Source of the DNA: Talinum fruticosum
Taxonomy: Eukaryota > Streptophyta > Magnoliopsida > Caryophyllales > Talinaceae
NCBI GenBank assembly: GCA_021018815.1
Contig: JAITYX010000022.1
Location: 1,426,001-1,490,000 of the forward strand
Length of the DNA stretch: 64,000 bases
Direction: 5' to 3'
The notes below the pieces were generated by a model. It was not told the origin of the DNA, did no database searches, and worked only from the letters and a program-made list of their open reading frames with translations. Shown in pieces: positions 60,631 through 64,000 of the stretch. Numbering within the stretch: the stretch's first letter is position 1; every line of letters starts with the position of its first letter. The translations under genes were made by a program, and so were the position numbers.

Positions 60631-61909
60631 CAGATCAATTGTGACACAAATATTCTTCGGTGAAAGCAAGGAACCTGCATTGAATGTCTTCAATCAGATT
60701 AAGGTGCAGCTTTGTAGATTTTGTCTCTTGAGGTAAGGCTTATGGAATTTTTCTTTTGAAGTCCTTTCTTTAACATTATCCCTGAACTGATCGAAATTTT
60801 AGGAGGATGAGACCCCTCAATCGTGGTCTAGGAGGTGATCTTAGCAGGAATTAGGTAGATTTCAGGTCAGCTTATGATACAACCCTGTATATGACTATAT
60901 CCTGGGATATTCATTTGATTTATTTGCTTTTATTAGTGCTCTTTTGTTGCCTATATCTTTTGTTGCCTATATCTGGATCTCTTCAATCTACTTGACTAAT
61001 TCTGATGCATGCTTAACTCTTGGTTTGGATCATCTATTTCAGGATATTCTACTGTATGATTCTGCAGTAGGGTACCAACAGACCTTTTTGAGCAATTTGA
61101 CTAGTTACTGCTTTCCAGTTTCACTATTTTTCACTCGTACTTGAGGGCAACTGGGAAAAAAACTAGCAATACCTTGGAGCAATTTGTTGAAATGAAAAAA
61201 AATAAAAATTGATGGGTTTAGGCCTTGAAATGAGGATGTCAGAAATTAGATTGCCTTGATCTCTAGTCCAATTTATGTTTTAAGGCATTGACATCAACCC
61301 TATTGACCTATCATGAAATAATTTTTCGATCCTCAGGTTTCTGAAATGATATTTAACACCCCCCAAACAAACAGGAGCGTACGTGAGTGGGCAAACCTAG
61401 CTTGAGTTTACTTTTCACAAATCTGAAACTTGGATATGACTTACTCTAAAGGCAAGCCACCAACTAAGCCTAAGGATCCAGCAAAGAGGAGCCTAAGGGC
61501 TAGGCCACCAACAACTCTTCTAAAGGAACCACTTAAGATTCACCACCAAAGTAGGATGAAGAGAACTGAAGATTTGAGAGACAGTGAGGGAAAACCAAAA
61601 TGGTTTGTTTCATTAATCATTAGCTGAATGGAAAATACAACCTAAAGCCCCTTATATATCTAGGAGCCTTTGACTAGCTGTTAGACACAAGAAATAAGAA
61701 GCAAATTACAACCAATTACAATTTAGAGACCAAAAGGCTAGAAAGTGCAAAAGGTGAAAATGACTTTCTAGGCTCTAGCTATTTGATCACATGATGTGAT
61801 TTAAAATGCTCATATTTGTCAAACCACTGAACCAATTTGGGTGAAACAAGAGTCATTAAAAAGATGAGGACCTTAGCTACCTCGTATAATTCAAAAAGCT
61901 CAAGGCGCA
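60631..61909. other. Intergenic, no gene recognised
   Basis: A 65-codon + frame at 61430-61627 is Lys/Pro-rich without known domain. Nothing else supported. Confidence 0.4.
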
Positions 61910-62480
61910 CAAAAGCGCAAAGAGTCCTGGCCAGGGCGCCGGCTTTGAGGCGAAGGCGCAAACTTTTTGGAATGGGGCGCAGTTACTTAAAAATGTTTAA
62001 AAATCAATTCCAAGCAATATTTTTGGTCGAATATGCTAGGTGATGACGTCAGATAAGTGATTATATATCATTGTAACTACGAAAAATACGTCAAAGAGTC
62101 TTAGATTGTGATAACACAATGAATTCACTACGATTTCAACCAAAAAAGCAAGCAAAAAAAAAAGTGAAAAAATAGCACAAATTGTATAAAACGGGAAACT
62201 TACCCACTTACTCACAGTCTAACAAAGATAGAGACAAGAGAAAGAGGGGGGAACAAAAGAGAGATGGCTTTTCTCTGTTTTTTTTTTTTGGCTATTTTTC
62301 TGAGGCAAGCGAGGCACACAAGGTACAAGCTGCAACTGCTCCTTGGCTGAGGCGCTAGACTAAGGCGCACTCAGAGGGCTTTTTGGAGAGGCTGGGCTTG
62401 ACCCCTTACAAGGCGCAGGTGGGCGAGCTTCGGGCATGCGCCTAGGGTGCGTTTTTGTAAACTAAGAGTCCTGACCTCAA
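61910..62480. repeat. GGCGC-rich dispersed repeat
   Basis: Clusters of AGGCGC/GGCGCA words occur at both ends (61912-61980 and 62280-62460), with an AT-rich middle, a poly-A stretch (62151-62161) and a T-run (62279-62289). AAGAGTCCTGGCC at the left (61919) and AAGAGTCCTGACC at the right (62466) form a 13-bp imperfect direct repeat. Type of element not determined. Confidence 0.45.
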
Positions 62481-62922
62481 ACTTGTTTTGATGGAAAATA
62501 ACATATTAGACTTATGAGCATAGACTGCAACTGCTAATTCGGACCAAGTGCACTGGATCAAAACTGCCAAAATGAGACTTATGTATTTTACCCATGTTTT
62601 ATTATTTTAGTGGGATTTAACTTCCAAATGGATCAATGGGGGTTTAGAGAACCCCTAGGCCCTCCCAATGGTGGATGGAAGAAACAACTCCTAAATTCCC
62701 ATGCCATGCCTTGAATTGAAGCTCAAAAGTAATGGAGTTTTGAGCCCATTTGAAGTGGAGCTCTTGTGAAGTTAGGGGTTTTGTGTGACTTGGGAAGCTC
62801 CTGCTTCACAAACCAAAAGAAAAATTTAATGTAGTACTATTATTTGATTCCCCTATTGCTGAGCAATCAAATATGTGTGCATGTGGTTTGGTGCATTAGG
62901 GGAGGGTCATAATGTTGTATTC

Positions 62923-63072
62923 GACCAACAAACTCCTAGTTAAGGTAGTCCCGGCTTGACCCCTTAAGGAGGAGAACACAAGTTCGAATCCCGAGAAGTG
63001 CACTTGTTGAGAGGGATTTTACCTTATATGCTTATGGCTTGAAATATATTATTCTCTTGGTCAAAGAAAAAA
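62923..63072 (+). mobile_element. tRNA-derived SINE
   Basis: About 150 bp with an internal B-box-like AGTTCGAATCCC (62980-62991), an A-box-like region about 35-40 bp upstream (TAAGGTAGTCCCGGCTTGACC) and an A-rich 3' end (AAGAAAAAAA). It is flanked by ATAATGTTGTATTC (62909-62922) and ATAATGTTATATTC (63073-63086), a 14-bp target duplication with one change. This combination defines a SINE mobilised by LINE machinery; the family is not named from memory. Confidence 0.82.
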
Positions 63073-63315
63073 ATAATGTTATATTCTAATTGTAAGGGTT
63101 AAAATGGTTTCAAGAACTGAGGGTTAAAAAATAACACAGGCTGCAAATGAGTTTACAAAGCAGTAACAACGAGTACTACCCCAAGTATTCCCAAGTTTAA
63201 AAGTATTTCACGAGGTACATTACTGCATCTACGTCACTTGGGAGTTTTGTTTCACCCTTTGTACTTGCATCGAAAGCTGACATTTTGACATTTTGACATT
63301 ACTCGTAGGTTTTTT

Positions 63316-63648
63316 TGTGAAGAGAAACGATCGACAATAGAGAAGGAGTTGCAGACAATGGCTGAAAATGGATGCGTAATATTATTTCATCATATTACGA
63401 GTAACTTAAATAGCTGAAAAACAACTTGTAGCTTAAGATCATAGGCTGAAATCTAGCCACTACTGAAGCATGATTTCAACAAAATAGCAACAGAAAAAAC
63501 AAATGCCTCCAACAAATAGCAACAGAAAAACAAATGCCTAAAAATAGAAAAACAACTGATCCTAGAAACTAAGAGCACAACTAGGAAAAAACTGAAAATA
63601 TCAGCTTAATTTCAGCATAATTGCAGGTCCTAAAGCAAATATCCGACA
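63316..63648 (-). mobile_element. Probable 3' LTR of Ty1-copia element
   Basis: Read on the - strand, a purine-rich AAGGCGGAG is followed by TGTCGGATATTTGC, the expected polypurine tract and LTR start after the copia pol stop. The LTR end is placed at CTCTTCACA (63316), giving about 333 bp. The other LTR is outside the window, so the end and the target duplication cannot be checked. Confidence 0.6.
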
Positions 63649-64000
63649 CTCCGCCTTGCTTTAGGAACTACAAACTCCAAGTTTCTGTATTAGATGCTCG
63701 AACTTGGTGGTTGAAAGTGGTTTTGTGAACAGATCAGCCAACTAATCTTCAGACTTGCAGACATTTCCTTTCGTCCTTTCTTCTCGCACCTCTCTCACAA
63801 AGAACTTGATGTCAAATCTTAGTTTTTCCATGAAAAAGCTGGGTTTTTGAAATGGAAACAGCGTAATTATCCACCAACACATTAGTAGCTTCAGCTTGTT
63901 TCATGTGCAAATCAACTAATATTTTCCTCAACCATAATGTTTGATTTACAGCCGTTGCAGCAGCCATAAACTCTGCTTCTGCGGTAGATTATGCCACAAA
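63649..64000 (-). mobile_element. Ty1-copia pol 3' end (RNase H), partial
   Basis: On the - strand from the window edge: STAEAEFMAAATAVNQTLWL, LVDNYAVSISKTQLFHGKTK, then after a frame change FDIKFFVREVRE, GNVCKSED, LADLFTKPLSTTKFEHLIQK and LGVCSS stop. This is the RNase H end of a Ty1-copia polyprotein (normal order STAEAEY, SKNPxxHxRTKHIDI, QLADxxTKxL). One stop before STAEAE, one in the SED-LAD stretch and the frame change make it defective. The rest lies beyond 64000. Confidence 0.88.

Overview
The window is nuclear DNA of a flowering plant, most likely a eudicot. Three things point there: intron-rich genes of plant type, AT-rich intergenic DNA packed with plant transposons (L1-type LINEs, CACTA, Stowaway and other MITEs, a tRNA-derived SINE, Ty1-copia), and telo-box (AAACCCTA) promoters on translation genes. 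I cannot name the species from sequence alone.

Layout. (1) 1.7-7.8 kb, + strand: a five-exon PER1/PGAP3-like gene for GPI-anchor lipid remodelling. (2) 8.5-9.6 kb, - strand: a decayed, 5'-truncated copy of a plant sarcosine-oxidase-like FAD enzyme. (3) 13.0-17.0 kb (-), 34.6-38.8 kb (+) and 46.9-50.8 kb (+): three copies (A, B, C) of translation elongation factor 2 (eEF2), each with telo-box promoter, 5'-UTR intron, an ATG-only first coding exon, an 88-nt second exon and one large last exon. Copy C is intact at 843 aa. Copies A and B are head-to-head, and each lacks one base at the same place, inside the G3 (DxPGH) motif at a CCCCGGG tract. Otherwise both are open to the normal stop. (4) The 17 kb between A and B and the 7 kb between B and C are islands of nested transposons. 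They include a CACTA element inside a MITE-like element, a LINE cut by a 1.47-kb insertion with an 8-bp target duplication, and a 4.5-kb L1 with a 12-bp target duplication sitting inside another MITE. There is also a dead TPR-protein copy. (5) 54.1-57.1 kb (+): REV7 (MAD2B), the HORMA accessory subunit of DNA polymerase zeta, in five coding exons. (6) 57-64 kb: mostly unassigned sequence with a 363-bp tandem duplication, a GGCGC-rich repeat, a SINE with target duplications and the 3' end of a Ty1-copia element running off the edge.

No operon logic applies. PER1 (ER/Golgi), eEF2 (cytosolic translation) and REV7 (nuclear translesion synthesis) are unrelated neighbours. The most notable biology is the eEF2 cluster. 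By eye the last exon is nearly identical in all three copies, while introns and UTRs have clearly diverged, and the same frame-breaking single-base loss appears in two of three copies. That pattern means gene conversion, a shared recent lesion, or a systematic homopolymer sequencing error. I found no convincing wholly new system; the eEF2 cluster and the dated nested insertions deserve the second look.
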